Origin: Desulfosarcina widdelii
GTDB lineage: Bacteria; Desulfobacterota; Desulfobacteria; Desulfobacterales; Desulfosarcinaceae
NCBI RefSeq assembly: GCF_009688965.1
Contig: NZ_AP021875.1
Span: 1,860,001 to 1,924,000, forward strand
Length of the DNA stretch: 64,000 bases
Direction of reading: 5' to 3'
Below, in pieces: positions 9,572 to 19,019 of the stretch. Positions within the stretch are counted from its first letter, which is position 1. Every line of letters begins with the position of its first letter. The notes under the pieces are model-generated. The model did no database searches. It was not told the DNA's origin and saw only the letters and a program-made list of their open reading frames with translations. A program made the position numbers and the translations under genes.

Positions 9572-9649
9572 TTCATAGCTGGTATCGCTGGTGGGGCGGT
9601 ATACTTTTTCAGGTATTTATCTACTGGTATTTGCCGGATCTTATTTTGT

Positions 9650-9798
9650 CTCACGCAAAGGCGCTAAGATTAAAAAAATGAACGCGTTCATTTTTTTATT
9701 TTTGAGAGCTTACTGTAAATGCCCTATGCTTTTTCCGACAGGCCGTCGGTATCCATTTTTCCTTCGCGTTCTTCGCGGCTTTTTTGCCTTTGCGTGAG
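9650..9798. repeat. Interspersed repeat, copy 4 (diverged interior)
   Basis: It begins CTCACGCAAAGGCGCTAAG and ends GCCTTTGCGTGAG, 149 bp long like copies 1 and 5, but the interior differs from the other copies. It may be a separate subfamily that shares only the ends. Confidence 0.6.
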
Positions 9799-9818
9799 GG
9801 ACAGCTTTCCTGAAAAGA

Positions 9819-10781
9819 CTATGCAAAGCATATTTTCCGGTGTCGCGAAAGATTTTCCTGATCCGGCCAGAAACGCTCGGCCTCCGGCTTGAAAATGGGT
9901 CGATCCTCAAGGGTAAAGATATGCCCCGGAATATTGCTGTCGATGCGCACCCGCTGGGAAACTAAAACTTCGTATTGTTTGCCGACGCTCATCAGCCCTT
10001 CGTCGAAAGACCAGTGGCACAGCCGGCACAGGCACAGCCCGTTGCTTGGCAAATCATCATGGCTTTCGCTCCAGGGTACGATGTGGGCGGCCTCCACCAC
10101 GGTATGACCTTCGGGTGTGCGCATACGGATTCCGCAAAATGCACAGCGATGGTCGTAGAGACTGACGATGGCCCGGCGGAACCCTTGGTCGCGAACCCGT
10201 TGGTTCTCCGGTGCTTCATCGGCAAAGCTCTCGGAAAGCTCTTTGATGCCGGCCACGACATCTTTGGCGTATGCGAATGCCGACAGGTTTACGAATGCCT
10301 GTTCGTGCAGCAGCGGCTGAATTTCTGGTGCGAAATAGGTTTGGATCAACACGGATCGCAGGATTTCCCTAGTCACCGGATCGACCAGAAATCCGAATAA
10401 CGCATCATCCATCCGCGCACCAGTGAAATTCTTTCGCAACCAAACCATCGACGGGGTACGGAACGGGTCCGGAATGTTCAAACTCGAATTGGGAATCAAA
10501 TGCCAAAAGCCGTCGCTCTTCATGAAAAAGTAGGGATAAGCCATGCTTGAACTTTTTCCGGGTGGCATAACCGCATTCCAATACCCGTTCCATGTATCGA
10601 CCAGTTCAAATGAAGGCTCGATGAAATTCTCTGTGATCTGCCCCTGAGCGATCAGATCCATGATCGAAAGCAGGAGAAAGGGCTTGTGGGGCGCACGATG
10701 GCAGGTGGCAGCCGACCATCGATGGCGGCTTTTATCGGTGTTGAGGCGGGAAAACTTATTCAGGTATTCATCTACTGACAT
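9819..10781 (-). CDS. HNH endonuclease with putative phosphorothioate-DNA (sulfur) binding domain
   Basis: The 320-residue protein has an N-terminal domain with RAPHKPFLLLSIMDLIAQG (residues 29-47), the hallmark I know from the sulfur-binding domain (SBD) of ScoMcrA-type enzymes, which recognise phosphorothioated DNA. The C-terminal HNH nuclease has C213/C216, H233 in VEAAHIVPWS, N247 and LCHWSFDEG with C255/H256. By family knowledge such enzymes are type IV restriction nucleases that cut sulfur-modified DNA. The start overlaps the end of the 98-residue gene by 10 bp, so translation is probably coupled. It is the last gene of a three-gene operon with the giant helicase. No dnd or ssp modification gene is present in the window, as expected for a modification-dependent enzyme. 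Confidence 0.8.
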   Translation of the reverse strand: MSVDEYLNKFSRLNTDKSRHRWSAATCHRAPHKPFLLLSIMDLIAQGQITENFIEPSFELVDTWNGYWNAVMPPGKSSSMAYPYFFMKSDGFWHLIPNSSLNIPDPFRTPSMVWLRKNFTGARMDDALFGFLVDPVTREILRSVLIQTYFAPEIQPLLHEQAFVNLSAFAYAKDVVAGIKELSESFADEAPENQRVRDQGFRRAIVSLYDHRCAFCGIRMRTPEGHTVVEAAHIVPWSESHDDLPSNGLCLCRLCHWSFDEGLMSVGKQYEVLVSQRVRIDSNIPGHIFTLEDRPIFKPEAERFWPDQENLSRHRKICFA

Positions 10782-11068
10782 CTGATTGCATCCACGCGCC
10801 GAGACAGTTTCTGGACGATCCTTTTCATCTGGCTTGCGTCAATCCCCTCTTCCTCCTCCAGGTTCCAGTATTCCACAAACTCATCCGGATCTTTGGCAAT
10901 CGCATTCAGACGGGTTTGCACCTTTTCGAGCCAGGCATCTTCATTCTCGCAGTCGTAGCTCAACACGCCGAGTTCGGTTTTCAGCGTATCGCACGCCTTC
11001 GCTGCATGAACGATAATGGCGTATGCTTCGTCCGACAGGTCATCGGTATCCATTTGCTCTGTCCCCAT
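10772..11068 (-). CDS. Small acidic protein of the RecQ-UvrD / HNH operon
   Basis: I do not recognise this 98-residue protein. It is acidic and helical, with an EEEEG cluster near residue 75 and conserved-looking segments DEAYAIIVHAAKACDTLKTELG and EDAWLEKVQTRL. There is no signal or membrane segment. It starts 51 bp after the giant helicase stop and overlaps the HNH endonuclease start, so it is the middle gene of the operon. ATG codon 6 (after GGGACAGAG) is an alternative start. It may be an adaptor or regulator between helicase and nuclease; that is inference from position only. Confidence 0.6.
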   Translation of the reverse strand: MGTEQMDTDDLSDEAYAIIVHAAKACDTLKTELGVLSYDCENEDAWLEKVQTRLNAIAKDPDEFVEYWNLEEEEGIDASQMKRIVQKLSRRVDAIRCQ

Positions 11069-11119
11069 ATGGCTGATTTTAGCTCGACTCCGAAAACATA
11101 AGAATACCCACCGCCTCGA

Positions 11120-14100
11120 TCAATTATTGATAGGCGTGTACACCGCCTCGAGGACGGGCAACTCCCACTGATCCACTCTGATTCTATCCTGAAAACCTTC
11201 TGCGGGATCATCACGCTCACGCTTTAACAGTGCGACGACTCTCAATTCACCGATTTGATCTGCACGCCGGGACCATTTATCGGTGCCTTCTTGCGAGAGC
11301 CTGCTAACGCAGCAGCCATCCGCATCGTGTATTTCAATCCCGGAATTATTCAGATGAAAAGCAACTTTTTTTCCGGCCTCCAGGCGGGCCAATTGTTTGT
11401 GGATACGGTGGCCCCTGTTAAAACAACCGGCAAAATCCATATAAATTTCGCTCAGGCCGATCAGCTCGTATCGTTTGTTTTTAAATCCATTGCCGATGGC
11501 AGCATCAGCGTAGGTTTTGGATAGGGTAAAAGAGCCTCTGATTTCTTTTAGGAACGGGTTGGGGCGGATAGGGATTTTCATGAGGTGCAACGTCTCCTCA
11601 GCACGTGTCATACCCACATACATGACGCGTCGCTCCTCTTCCCATTCAGCCCTGTTTCTCTGCCCTGCCCAGTCGCCGTCCAGAATAAACACATGCGGGA
11701 ACTCCATACCCTTGGACGAATGAATGGTGCTGAGAAATATTCCTTGTCCCAGAACCTTCTCCCGACGTTGTTCCGCCGTGAATTCATAGAATCGGTCGAT
11801 GGCCCGGCTGACCGGAAGGACGCTGTCCGAAGTTTCGTCACGATAGTTGTCGAAAAACAGGTCGACCAACTGCCACCAGATGTTATGGTTTCGATTGGAT
11901 TGGACACCATTGAGCATCTCTATCAATTCAGTGGCACGTAAGTTCATCTTCTCATTGGCGGTCAACAATTCCAGCACATGATGAACCTCTCTTACCCGGT
12001 GAAACGGCAACCCTTTTTCCAAGGTTGTCCGAATGGGATAACCGCTGTCTTCCAGAATCGATCGCACATTCGCCAAAGGCATTTTTGTCCGGCTGAGGAT
12101 GGCGAAGTCATGCCACGCCAGGCTGGGATCAATCGTCCGCATGCGATCGATTTCAGCTTTTATGTAAGCCGCTTGATCTTGAGGATGATTTACGGAAACG
12201 ATCTGCACAAGACCCTGTCCGACGGGGTCGATCAACGCCCACCGCCCCCCCGGCCGATTGGATTCTCGCCCGCCGTTGATGCGGATCGGGTGGTTGCCTT
12301 TCATACGGTCGTGGTTGACTCGGATCAGGGTATTCGCGGCCGAAATGATGTGCCTGCTGGAGCGGTAATTTTCAACGAGATACACCACGTCTTTGCTGTA
12401 GTCTTCCTGGAAGCGCCGAATAAAGCGGATGTTTGCGCCGCGGAACGTATAGATATTCTGATCGTCGTCGCCCACGGCCACTATGGCCAGCCGGCTGTCC
12501 TCCTCTGCAAGCGACCTGCCGGCAATGGCAGACACGAGGTCGTACTGATCCTCGTCGATGTCCTGATATTCGTCCACGAGGATGTGGCTGTATCCGGCCA
12601 GCAAACGATCCCGATGTTCATCGGCTTCTACGCCTGGAATATCCTTTTTCCCATTCAGCAATTTGACGGCATCCTTGATAATGCGGTCGAACTGGATGTT
12701 GTCCTGGCTGTATTCGGCAGCCATATCGCGAATGGAAATCCCGGCCAAGCGCATGGCAACGCCGTGATAGGTGGCGATGGTAACCGCATTGGCCACCTTC
12801 CCGACCAAGGCACGCAGTCGCTTTTTGAGCACCATGGCAGAGCTGTGGTTGAAACAGAGCACCAGAATCTGGCGCGCCGGTATTCGCTCCACCTCGAGTA
12901 AATAGGCACAGCGATGCACGATAACCATCGTCTTGCCTGATCCAGGGCCGGCCAAGATGAGCATACTGTCGTCCACAGGACGCCCCACAACCCCGATCTG
13001 AATCGGGTTGTGCAGGTTGTCGACGATCATACGGAAGGACTCGGCCGTCGTGGCCTTGTCCAGCAGTTCTTGGTCCCCTTCGAAATATTTATTGATGAAT
13101 TTCACACGGCCTAAAGTGAAATAATCCAGAACAAGCGTCAACGCAGGGGCAATTTTTTCAAGGGCCAGGGTCGCATAGCGCATCATCACGTGGACTTGAA
13201 GTCTCTTTTCCTGGTAATGTACGGCCAACGGCTTATAATCACCCTTGCTGTAGTAACGTCCTTTGGCCATCTCTGCCAATCGCAGCGTCATGGCCTGCCT
13301 GAGAACGGCCAATCCACCCTGCAGTTCGATAACGTGCTGTTCGTGCAGGAACATCAGTGCACGCTCCATGGCCGGCAACACTTTTTTGACTTCGGTGCTC
13401 AGTGCCAGATCCGACTTGATCGCAGCCGACAGGTCGTCGCTGGTGAAAGTGATTTGTACGTTTCCCGTAACCTTGGCGCCGGTTTCTGCAGCCTGCTTGT
13501 TAACCAGTTCGATCAGCTTTCGTAATATTGCGTTGGCGACATTTTGCCGTAGAAAAATCGTTTTGCGGATGTTATCCCAGCTGCGTCTTAGCCTGACCCG
13601 GTAGTGGTGCCGATCCACATGGCCGATTTCAAAGCTGCCAGTCGACGCGGCAAAGCCTTTGCCGTCATAAGATATGCCTTTGATCAGCAACCTCAAAACG
13701 TCCGGGCTGGTCGGGCATCCCTCGTTGGTTAGTTTCTGGTTCAAGCGGCGGATATCCAGCTCGACCCAGTCTCCATTTTCCGCGTCAGGATCCTCGAGCT
13801 GCAACAGGCGGATCAGCTTGTCTTCGATTTCGCAAACCGCCTGGTACGTTTTACGGGCGTTGTTCTTGCCTTTTGGACGAAAGGTTGCCGACAACATGAG
13901 CCCCTTGTCGATCAGCCTGGCATCCGACATATCATGCAAGGCCGAAATGACGATCTGGGCGGCGGTCTGCCCGGTTTGCCGTTCCATAGCCTGGAGCGTT
14001 TCTTTTTCGGTAAACAGCGCCTCTGCGAGTTCGTCAGCCCGGATACCGCGATCTTTCGGGCTGTTGATGATCTGCTGCAGGATGCCGAGCCAGAGGTGTC

Positions 14101-16348
14101 TGGTTTGAGGTGCGATGTTGAGCCGGTTCATGATTTCTGTGGCCGCTTCGAACGAATCGACCAAGGGCTTGCCCTGGAAAGCTTCCGTAAGGTTATGGTT
14201 GCGTTGCAAGAAACCCGCTCGCTCTAACCAGGCGATGGAGGCCCTGATTTTAGTGTCCCGAAACTCGGGTTTCAGTTCCTTTATGTCGGCCCAATCTTCA
14301 TCTCGGATGAGTTCGTCTGTGGTGACGATGATTTCGCCATTTTCGTTTCTTTTCTTGCGCCGTAAGGCCCGCAGTGTTCGAGCAATCTCCTTCCGCCTCA
14401 CTTCCGACAAAGATCCCATGCTAAACTGCAGCTTTGCATCCTCCTCGTCGTATAAGAGAATGCAGCGTGCCGGTTTCAGGTCCCGGCCGGCACGACCGGC
14501 TTCCTGGATGTAGTTTTCCAACGATCCGGGCATACTGTAATGGATCACTAAACGGATATTTTCTTTGTCGATACCCATACCGAATGCATTGGTGGCACAA
14601 ATGACGGGGGTATGCCCGGCGATAAAGGCGTCAATGATGCCGCGTTTCTCCTTTGAGTCGATCCCGGCGTGAAATGCCTCGGCTACCAATCCCTGATGGA
14701 GGAGGAATTCCCGGATTTCCTCCGTATCCTTGCGTGTGGAAGCATAGACGATGATGCCCCCCGGATCGTCGTTGGAATCCAGATGGTCCTGGATCATCTC
14801 GTGGGTTCGTTGCAATTTTTCCGCTTTTGAGAGGGGAACAACTTCAAAAGAAAGATTTTGCCGTTCGACACCGCCTTCGTAGAGCCGGAGGTCCTGGCCG
14901 AGTTCCTCACGAAAGTGGTTCCCGATCTCTTCGGCAACGCTTTTTTTTGCGGTGGCCGTAAAGCAGCCGACCGGCGGCACCGGCTGATTCTGCTCCCTGG
15001 CGAATTCCCGGATGAAGCGCGCTGCGTAGAGGTAGTCGGGCCTGAAGTCGTGCCCCCATTTGGAAAGACAATGCGCCTCGTCGAACACCCAACTGCCGAT
15101 TTCGCGCTGTTTGAGAACATTGCGGACGCTGACGCTGCGCAGCTGTTCCGGCGAGATGTACAGAATGGCGGTATCCCCCAAACGGATTCTTTCGAAGATC
15201 TCTCCCCGTTCCGGTAGCGTCTGCAACCCGGAAACCGATTCGGCAAATAGCGTTCCCGTCTTTTTAATAAGGTTGTCTACCTGATCCTTCATCAATGCCT
15301 GCAGCGGAGATATAACGATGGTCAAGGTTCCACGGCGCCAGTAGCGCACCAACGCGGGCAATTGGTAGCAAAGTGACTTTCCGCCGCCGGTTGGGAGAAT
15401 CCCCATGGTGGGCCGGTCTCCCATGCAGCCGCACACGATTGCCCGCTGTAGGCTCTCGCCTTTTTCCGTTTGTGGCGCTTCTCGGAACGAAGGGTAACCG
15501 AAAAATCGGGTAAGCTGACGTTCGGGATCATGGTTTTCCACACAAAATTTGCAGTCGTTTTCGCCGCAGGGAATTTCTCTCAACGCCTTAATGATGGCAG
15601 GGATTTCAGGAAACCGGTATCGGACCCAAGGGGGGAGCACTGAATTACCGCCGGCGACCTGTAACCAGGCCAGGCAGAACGCGACTGCCGGCCGTTTTGT
15701 GTCGTCTGCCAACAGGGATGGAATCGTTTGCTTAGCGGTATGGGTGCATACTTTTCCGGATGTCTGTCTGAAGAAAGTATTCAGGGCTGATTCCGGATCT
15801 TGAACGGAGTTTGCGGCGGACAGCAACGCAAAAACCGTGGATAGTCCTTTGCCCGAAAAGCCATTGAACGTACTATCCTGAAAGCAGTACCGGTATAAAT
15901 CGATTAGTTCCGGGTTTTCCTTGGCCAGGCTTTGAAAACTTTTCCACTGGTCTTCAAAAACGGAAGCTGCAAGTCTGGCGTCTTCAACGGGATTGTTTAT
16001 GGTTGCCCGAACCAGTTTATAATCCTTTACCAGGCGATGATAAGGGTTTTCGGGAAAGGCGATGGGAGACAGATAAAGGGTGTCGATCACCGGTTTTTCA
16101 AGAAAAGCGAGCCACGGAAAAGAGGCCTTCAGGACGGGAAAATCGTGCCCGAGCAGATTGTGACCCAAAATGAAATCCGCATCCTGGGCGATTTCTGCGA
16201 GCTGCTTTAATGTGTCCCGCGAGCCGGCGTTCTTCTTTTTTTCGAAAACGCGACCGTCGAGGATGGCACCAATGTGCCGAATCCTGCCCGATCGCGTCGT
16301 TTCCAGATCGAGCAACAATGTCTTGGATAGCAATTCAGAAAAGTCCAT
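11120..16348 (-). CDS. Giant DnaQ-like exonuclease / RecQ helicase / UvrD helicase fusion
   Basis: The 1742-residue protein has at least three enzymatic modules. Residues 1-140 form a DEDD exonuclease fold: D14/E16 in LLLDLETT, D69 in GHNLLGHDFPVL, D123 in NNPVEDA; the usual catalytic His position (118) is Asn. C261, C266 and C269 may bind zinc. The RecQ-type SF2 helicase has Walker A LPTGGGKSLCYQ (K324), DEAHCLSKWGHDFRPDY (423-439), GMGIDKENIRLVIHY and QEAGRAGRD. A linker of about 400 residues follows. The C-terminal UvrD/Rep SF1 helicase has AGPGSGKT (K1139), ILVDEYQDID, GDDDQNIYTFRGA, TIHSSKGMEFPHVF and YVGMTRAEETLHL. The protein could unwind and degrade DNA as one machine. It heads an operon with the small protein and the SBD-HNH nuclease, which suggests anti-phage or plasmid defence. 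Confidence 0.9.
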   Translation of the reverse strand: MDFSELLSKTLLLDLETTRSGRIRHIGAILDGRVFEKKKNAGSRDTLKQLAEIAQDADFILGHNLLGHDFPVLKASFPWLAFLEKPVIDTLYLSPIAFPENPYHRLVKDYKLVRATINNPVEDARLAASVFEDQWKSFQSLAKENPELIDLYRYCFQDSTFNGFSGKGLSTVFALLSAANSVQDPESALNTFFRQTSGKVCTHTAKQTIPSLLADDTKRPAVAFCLAWLQVAGGNSVLPPWVRYRFPEIPAIIKALREIPCGENDCKFCVENHDPERQLTRFFGYPSFREAPQTEKGESLQRAIVCGCMGDRPTMGILPTGGGKSLCYQLPALVRYWRRGTLTIVISPLQALMKDQVDNLIKKTGTLFAESVSGLQTLPERGEIFERIRLGDTAILYISPEQLRSVSVRNVLKQREIGSWVFDEAHCLSKWGHDFRPDYLYAARFIREFAREQNQPVPPVGCFTATAKKSVAEEIGNHFREELGQDLRLYEGGVERQNLSFEVVPLSKAEKLQRTHEMIQDHLDSNDDPGGIIVYASTRKDTEEIREFLLHQGLVAEAFHAGIDSKEKRGIIDAFIAGHTPVICATNAFGMGIDKENIRLVIHYSMPGSLENYIQEAGRAGRDLKPARCILLYDEEDAKLQFSMGSLSEVRRKEIARTLRALRRKKRNENGEIIVTTDELIRDEDWADIKELKPEFRDTKIRASIAWLERAGFLQRNHNLTEAFQGKPLVDSFEAATEIMNRLNIAPQTRHLWLGILQQIINSPKDRGIRADELAEALFTEKETLQAMERQTGQTAAQIVISALHDMSDARLIDKGLMLSATFRPKGKNNARKTYQAVCEIEDKLIRLLQLEDPDAENGDWVELDIRRLNQKLTNEGCPTSPDVLRLLIKGISYDGKGFAASTGSFEIGHVDRHHYRVRLRRSWDNIRKTIFLRQNVANAILRKLIELVNKQAAETGAKVTGNVQITFTSDDLSAAIKSDLALSTEVKKVLPAMERALMFLHEQHVIELQGGLAVLRQAMTLRLAEMAKGRYYSKGDYKPLAVHYQEKRLQVHVMMRYATLALEKIAPALTLVLDYFTLGRVKFINKYFEGDQELLDKATTAESFRMIVDNLHNPIQIGVVGRPVDDSMLILAGPGSGKTMVIVHRCAYLLEVERIPARQILVLCFNHSSAMVLKKRLRALVGKVANAVTIATYHGVAMRLAGISIRDMAAEYSQDNIQFDRIIKDAVKLLNGKKDIPGVEADEHRDRLLAGYSHILVDEYQDIDEDQYDLVSAIAGRSLAEEDSRLAIVAVGDDDQNIYTFRGANIRFIRRFQEDYSKDVVYLVENYRSSRHIISAANTLIRVNHDRMKGNHPIRINGGRESNRPGGRWALIDPVGQGLVQIVSVNHPQDQAAYIKAEIDRMRTIDPSLAWHDFAILSRTKMPLANVRSILEDSGYPIRTTLEKGLPFHRVREVHHVLELLTANEKMNLRATELIEMLNGVQSNRNHNIWWQLVDLFFDNYRDETSDSVLPVSRAIDRFYEFTAEQRREKVLGQGIFLSTIHSSKGMEFPHVFILDGDWAGQRNRAEWEEERRVMYVGMTRAEETLHLMKIPIRPNPFLKEIRGSFTLSKTYADAAIGNGFKNKRYELIGLSEIYMDFAGCFNRGHRIHKQLARLEAGKKVAFHLNNSGIEIHDADGCCVSRLSQEGTDKWSRRADQIGELRVVALLKRERDDPAEGFQDRIRVDQWELPVLEAVYTPINN

Positions 16349-16559
16349 CTGCGAAACAGTCGTTGATAGACCATCCCCTTCTAATACGGATTCTAACGAT
16401 TTTCATGTTGATTAAATCACAGGATACCATTCTGCTCTTGTCTCATATAGTCGATCAAACGAGTTATAAACTGATTTGGGTAGCTTGATTTCTATACACC
16501 CACAAGGACTTGGTGGATAACAGGTTTGAGATTCCCTTCTTTAACCAAATGAGGGATTT

Positions 16560-17537
16560 TCATTGGGCATTCACTCCATCCAGAAAGTAAGCGCCAGATA
16601 TAGTTGCTTGCCTTGAAAACTTCTCCCATCGCTGGATCAGGTGTGCTGGTTTGGGCCTTAGATCAGCTCTTCGCGGGATCAATATTTTTGTATGGTGCAG
16701 GCCTTTTAAACCGTGTTGAAGCATTGGGCCATCAATTTCGTTTAGCAGGTCCTCTCGAATGACAATTCTGTAATCGGGACGGATACCAATAAACATGTTG
16801 TCGAAAGCGGCGTGGTGAAGCTTGCAAAGTGCGATGCCGTTGTTGACGACGGGATCACCACCCGGCTCATTATCAGGTATAATATGGGCAGCATCCAACA
16901 ACTCCCTGTGCCTAAGCCGGCAAAAGGCACACTGGTCTTTGTAAGCAGCCAGGACTCGCTCTCTGAAACCCCTTTGATGAAGACGATGCTTCACGCCATA
17001 GGTGATATATGAGCGGCGAGCTTCATCATCAGAGTCGGCAATATAGGCTGCCGTGCCTAAATGTGGCTTCTGTCGCCGCAAGTAGGTCATGTCATCTACG
17101 GCGACCGTGAAAGTCAAATCACTTGGATTGTCTCCAACGATAAATACAGGCCAAACGGCGAGATATTTTCCGGGGATTATACCGTGAAAATAAACAAGCG
17201 GAACGTTATGCAATAGAGCGTTTCTTAAGCCGACATTTTCGTGGTGATCAGGATCTTGTCCTCGATAACGGTAAAGTAGAAATCCATCAGGATTGAAACT
17301 ATCACTGTAAGGGCTTTTTGGAGATGTCGTAATGCTCAGCGGGATCTTCGGTAGGACTCTGGGCTTGAATATTCCTTGGGGGCCGACCAAAGGAACGCGC
17401 TGACCGTGATATACGAACCCTTCGGATAGCAGAGTGCGGGGCAGCACATCACCGTACTCGGTTTCGCGAGCTTTCAGCCAATCGAAAGCCGCCATTCTTA
17501 CCTCGTTATCAATACCAATTGTCGGGTTATTCGACAC
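16560..17537 (-). CDS. HNH endonuclease, probable modification-dependent restriction enzyme
   Basis: The 325 residues fit a family I know as putative HNH restriction endonucleases: an N-terminal region with VLPRTLLSEGFVYHGQRVPL and VGPQGIFKPR, a middle region with YRYRGQDPDHHENVGLR and PLVYFHGIIPGKYLAVWPVF, and a C-terminal HNH nuclease with C203/C206 (CAFC), H218 in DAAHIIPD, N233 and ALCKLHHAAFD. The N-terminal part probably folds as an SRA/PUA-like modified-base reader; this is inferred from the family, not proven. It lies 211 bp upstream of the giant helicase on the same strand, so it may be an independent member of the same defence island. Confidence 0.8.
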   Translation of the reverse strand: MSNNPTIGIDNEVRMAAFDWLKARETEYGDVLPRTLLSEGFVYHGQRVPLVGPQGIFKPRVLPKIPLSITTSPKSPYSDSFNPDGFLLYRYRGQDPDHHENVGLRNALLHNVPLVYFHGIIPGKYLAVWPVFIVGDNPSDLTFTVAVDDMTYLRRQKPHLGTAAYIADSDDEARRSYITYGVKHRLHQRGFRERVLAAYKDQCAFCRLRHRELLDAAHIIPDNEPGGDPVVNNGIALCKLHHAAFDNMFIGIRPDYRIVIREDLLNEIDGPMLQHGLKGLHHTKILIPRRADLRPKPAHLIQRWEKFSRQATISGAYFLDGVNAQ

Positions 17538-18023
17538 TTTATGGTACCCTACAGAGGCCTAAAACAACTGGGAAATTACAGGGCGCCTTTGCCTCTTAAA
17601 CTTCAGATTCTTCCATCTAAAATTAAAAGCATCACACAAAAATCACTTTCCACTCGTTCTTCGCGGCTTCGCGCCTTGCGTGAGCCTAATTTTACTCAGC
17701 TGCTGTGATGCAGTGCCGCCCTGGCCAAAAGAGGCTACCACGTCCCTTGTCAGATGGGGTCAAAAAGGACAGCGATTGGATTATTTTTTCTGCTTTTGGG
17801 TTGAAATGCGCCAGGGTGTTCGGCAAAAAATCGTTTCTGTTCCATTAACGTCCCAATCGTCTGTCCAATCAGTTACCCGGCGCATCAGGCCATTGAATCG
17901 TGGCCCGCATATTCACGGCAGCATCGGTTTGTTTCCCCTGGCCCCGGATCAAGGCACTGGAAAAATTCCAAACAGATGTAACGAGAAAATGTGCAAAATA
18001 GAAATAATATATATGGATTAGGG
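17538..18023. other. Intergenic stretch with a half copy of the interspersed repeat
   Basis: The only structure I see is a repeat half at about 17653-17686 (TTCGCGGCTTCGCGCCTTGCGTGAG). A 113-codon plus-strand frame here lacks recognisable features and I do not call it. The last about 45 bp resemble the sequence just before the second direct repeat at 19020. Confidence 0.5.
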
Positions 18024-18095
18024 TGTCAACGTTGTTTGGATTCAGGCATAACCCGAAAATATAGTGAACATCATGATCTCACGCAAAGACGCTAA
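18024..18095. repeat. 72-bp direct repeat, left copy
   Basis: It begins TGTCAACGTTGTTTGGATTC and ends CACGCAAAGACGCTAAGA. A second copy at 19020-19092 differs at about five positions. The two copies flank the solute-binding-protein gene, and their outer end carries the left terminus of the interspersed repeat. Confidence 0.8.
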
Positions 18096-18105
18096 GAGTT
18101 TTAAA

Positions 18106-18915
18106 TCAGTCGCGTTTGAAGCTGTTAACATAGGTCAGCACCATCTCCTCGATTTTTCCCTCTTTTTTTAATTGCAGAATTTTTTTGTTTATCCGGGGAA
18201 TATAACGGACAAAGGGAGATTTTTTTGAAAATCCGATGCAGTTTTCGTTTGTTGCAATCGTCATGTCCAAAATCTCAATCCGATCGGACACCCCCAATCG
18301 ATTGCTGATGGCAATGATATCGTACAGCTTGTCAATGCCATAATCGGCCCTTCCTTTTAAGATCATTTTGATGATCTGATCCAGTGAATTAACCTTTTGC
18401 AGATTCAGGTGTTCGGCGGAAAATCTATCGAATGCCTCCCCTTCACTCCGTCCCCTGACGGCAAGGCCTCTGTACCCAATTAAGTCTTCGCGTTTTTTAA
18501 AATTAAACGAATGTCCTCGCCTCACCAGCACCTTGGTGTCGTGGGTACCAAAAGGGATCGAATACGAGATGAACCTGGCACGCTCGGCATTGTAGAAAAT
18601 CGGCGCAACAGCATCTATTTCCCCATCTTTAATATACTCCAGCAACCTCATCCAGGGTAATGGCACGGTTAGGACTTCAACGTTATAGTCCCTGAAAAGC
18701 AGTTTTATCAAATCGACGGCCGGGCCCTCCAATCCATCCTCTGTTTCATTTGCAAAGGCGTTCGCCATCGGTGCGGAAAAAAGAAGCCTTTCCTGGGAAT
18801 AGGAAAAATCAGCTGAAAAGAGTACGATACATAAAATTAGGACATAAAAGTGGAATCCATAATTGGCAAATCCATCTTTTAACTGGATTCTACTTAATTG
18901 TGGAAGGACACGCAT
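18106..18915 (-). CDS. Periplasmic solute-binding protein, family 3 (orphan)
   Basis: The 269 residues start with a long N-region and a signal peptide (about 22-40, VLILCIVLFSADFSYS). The SBP_bac_3 fold follows: EGPAVDLIKLLFRDYNVEV, PLPWMRLLEYIKDGEIDAVAP, the DYGIDKLYDII region and a C-terminal IPRINKKILQLKKEGKIEEM typical of the family. These proteins bind polar amino acids or similar ligands. No permease or ATPase gene is near, so it may act as a sensor input or serve a transporter elsewhere. The second hybrid kinase carries a related fold as its own sensor. The gene sits between two 72-bp direct repeats. Confidence 0.8.
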   Translation of the reverse strand: MRVLPQLSRIQLKDGFANYGFHFYVLILCIVLFSADFSYSQERLLFSAPMANAFANETEDGLEGPAVDLIKLLFRDYNVEVLTVPLPWMRLLEYIKDGEIDAVAPIFYNAERARFISYSIPFGTHDTKVLVRRGHSFNFKKREDLIGYRGLAVRGRSEGEAFDRFSAEHLNLQKVNSLDQIIKMILKGRADYGIDKLYDIIAISNRLGVSDRIEILDMTIATNENCIGFSKKSPFVRYIPRINKKILQLKKEGKIEEMVLTYVNSFKRD

Positions 18916-19019
18916 CCTTGGCCTCCCCTCTAATTTCAGATGATCGGAAAGGGGCTTTCTGTTTTCACCAGGTGCATAGAAATAATGTGCGAAAAAAGGA
19001 TAAAATATGCGGATTCGCC

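Noticed and set aside
7542-9798. Closely spaced repeats considered as a CRISPR array
   Set aside because: Copies are 120-150 bp with inverted ends, irregular spacing and no short uniform spacers; no cas gene is present.
11978-12901. 307-codon plus-strand frame
   Set aside because: It is antisense to the UvrD part of the giant helicase, where all motifs read on the minus strand.
17680-18021. 113-codon plus-strand frame
   Set aside because: No recognisable domain, and it overlaps a repeat half and the start of the direct-repeat neighbourhood.
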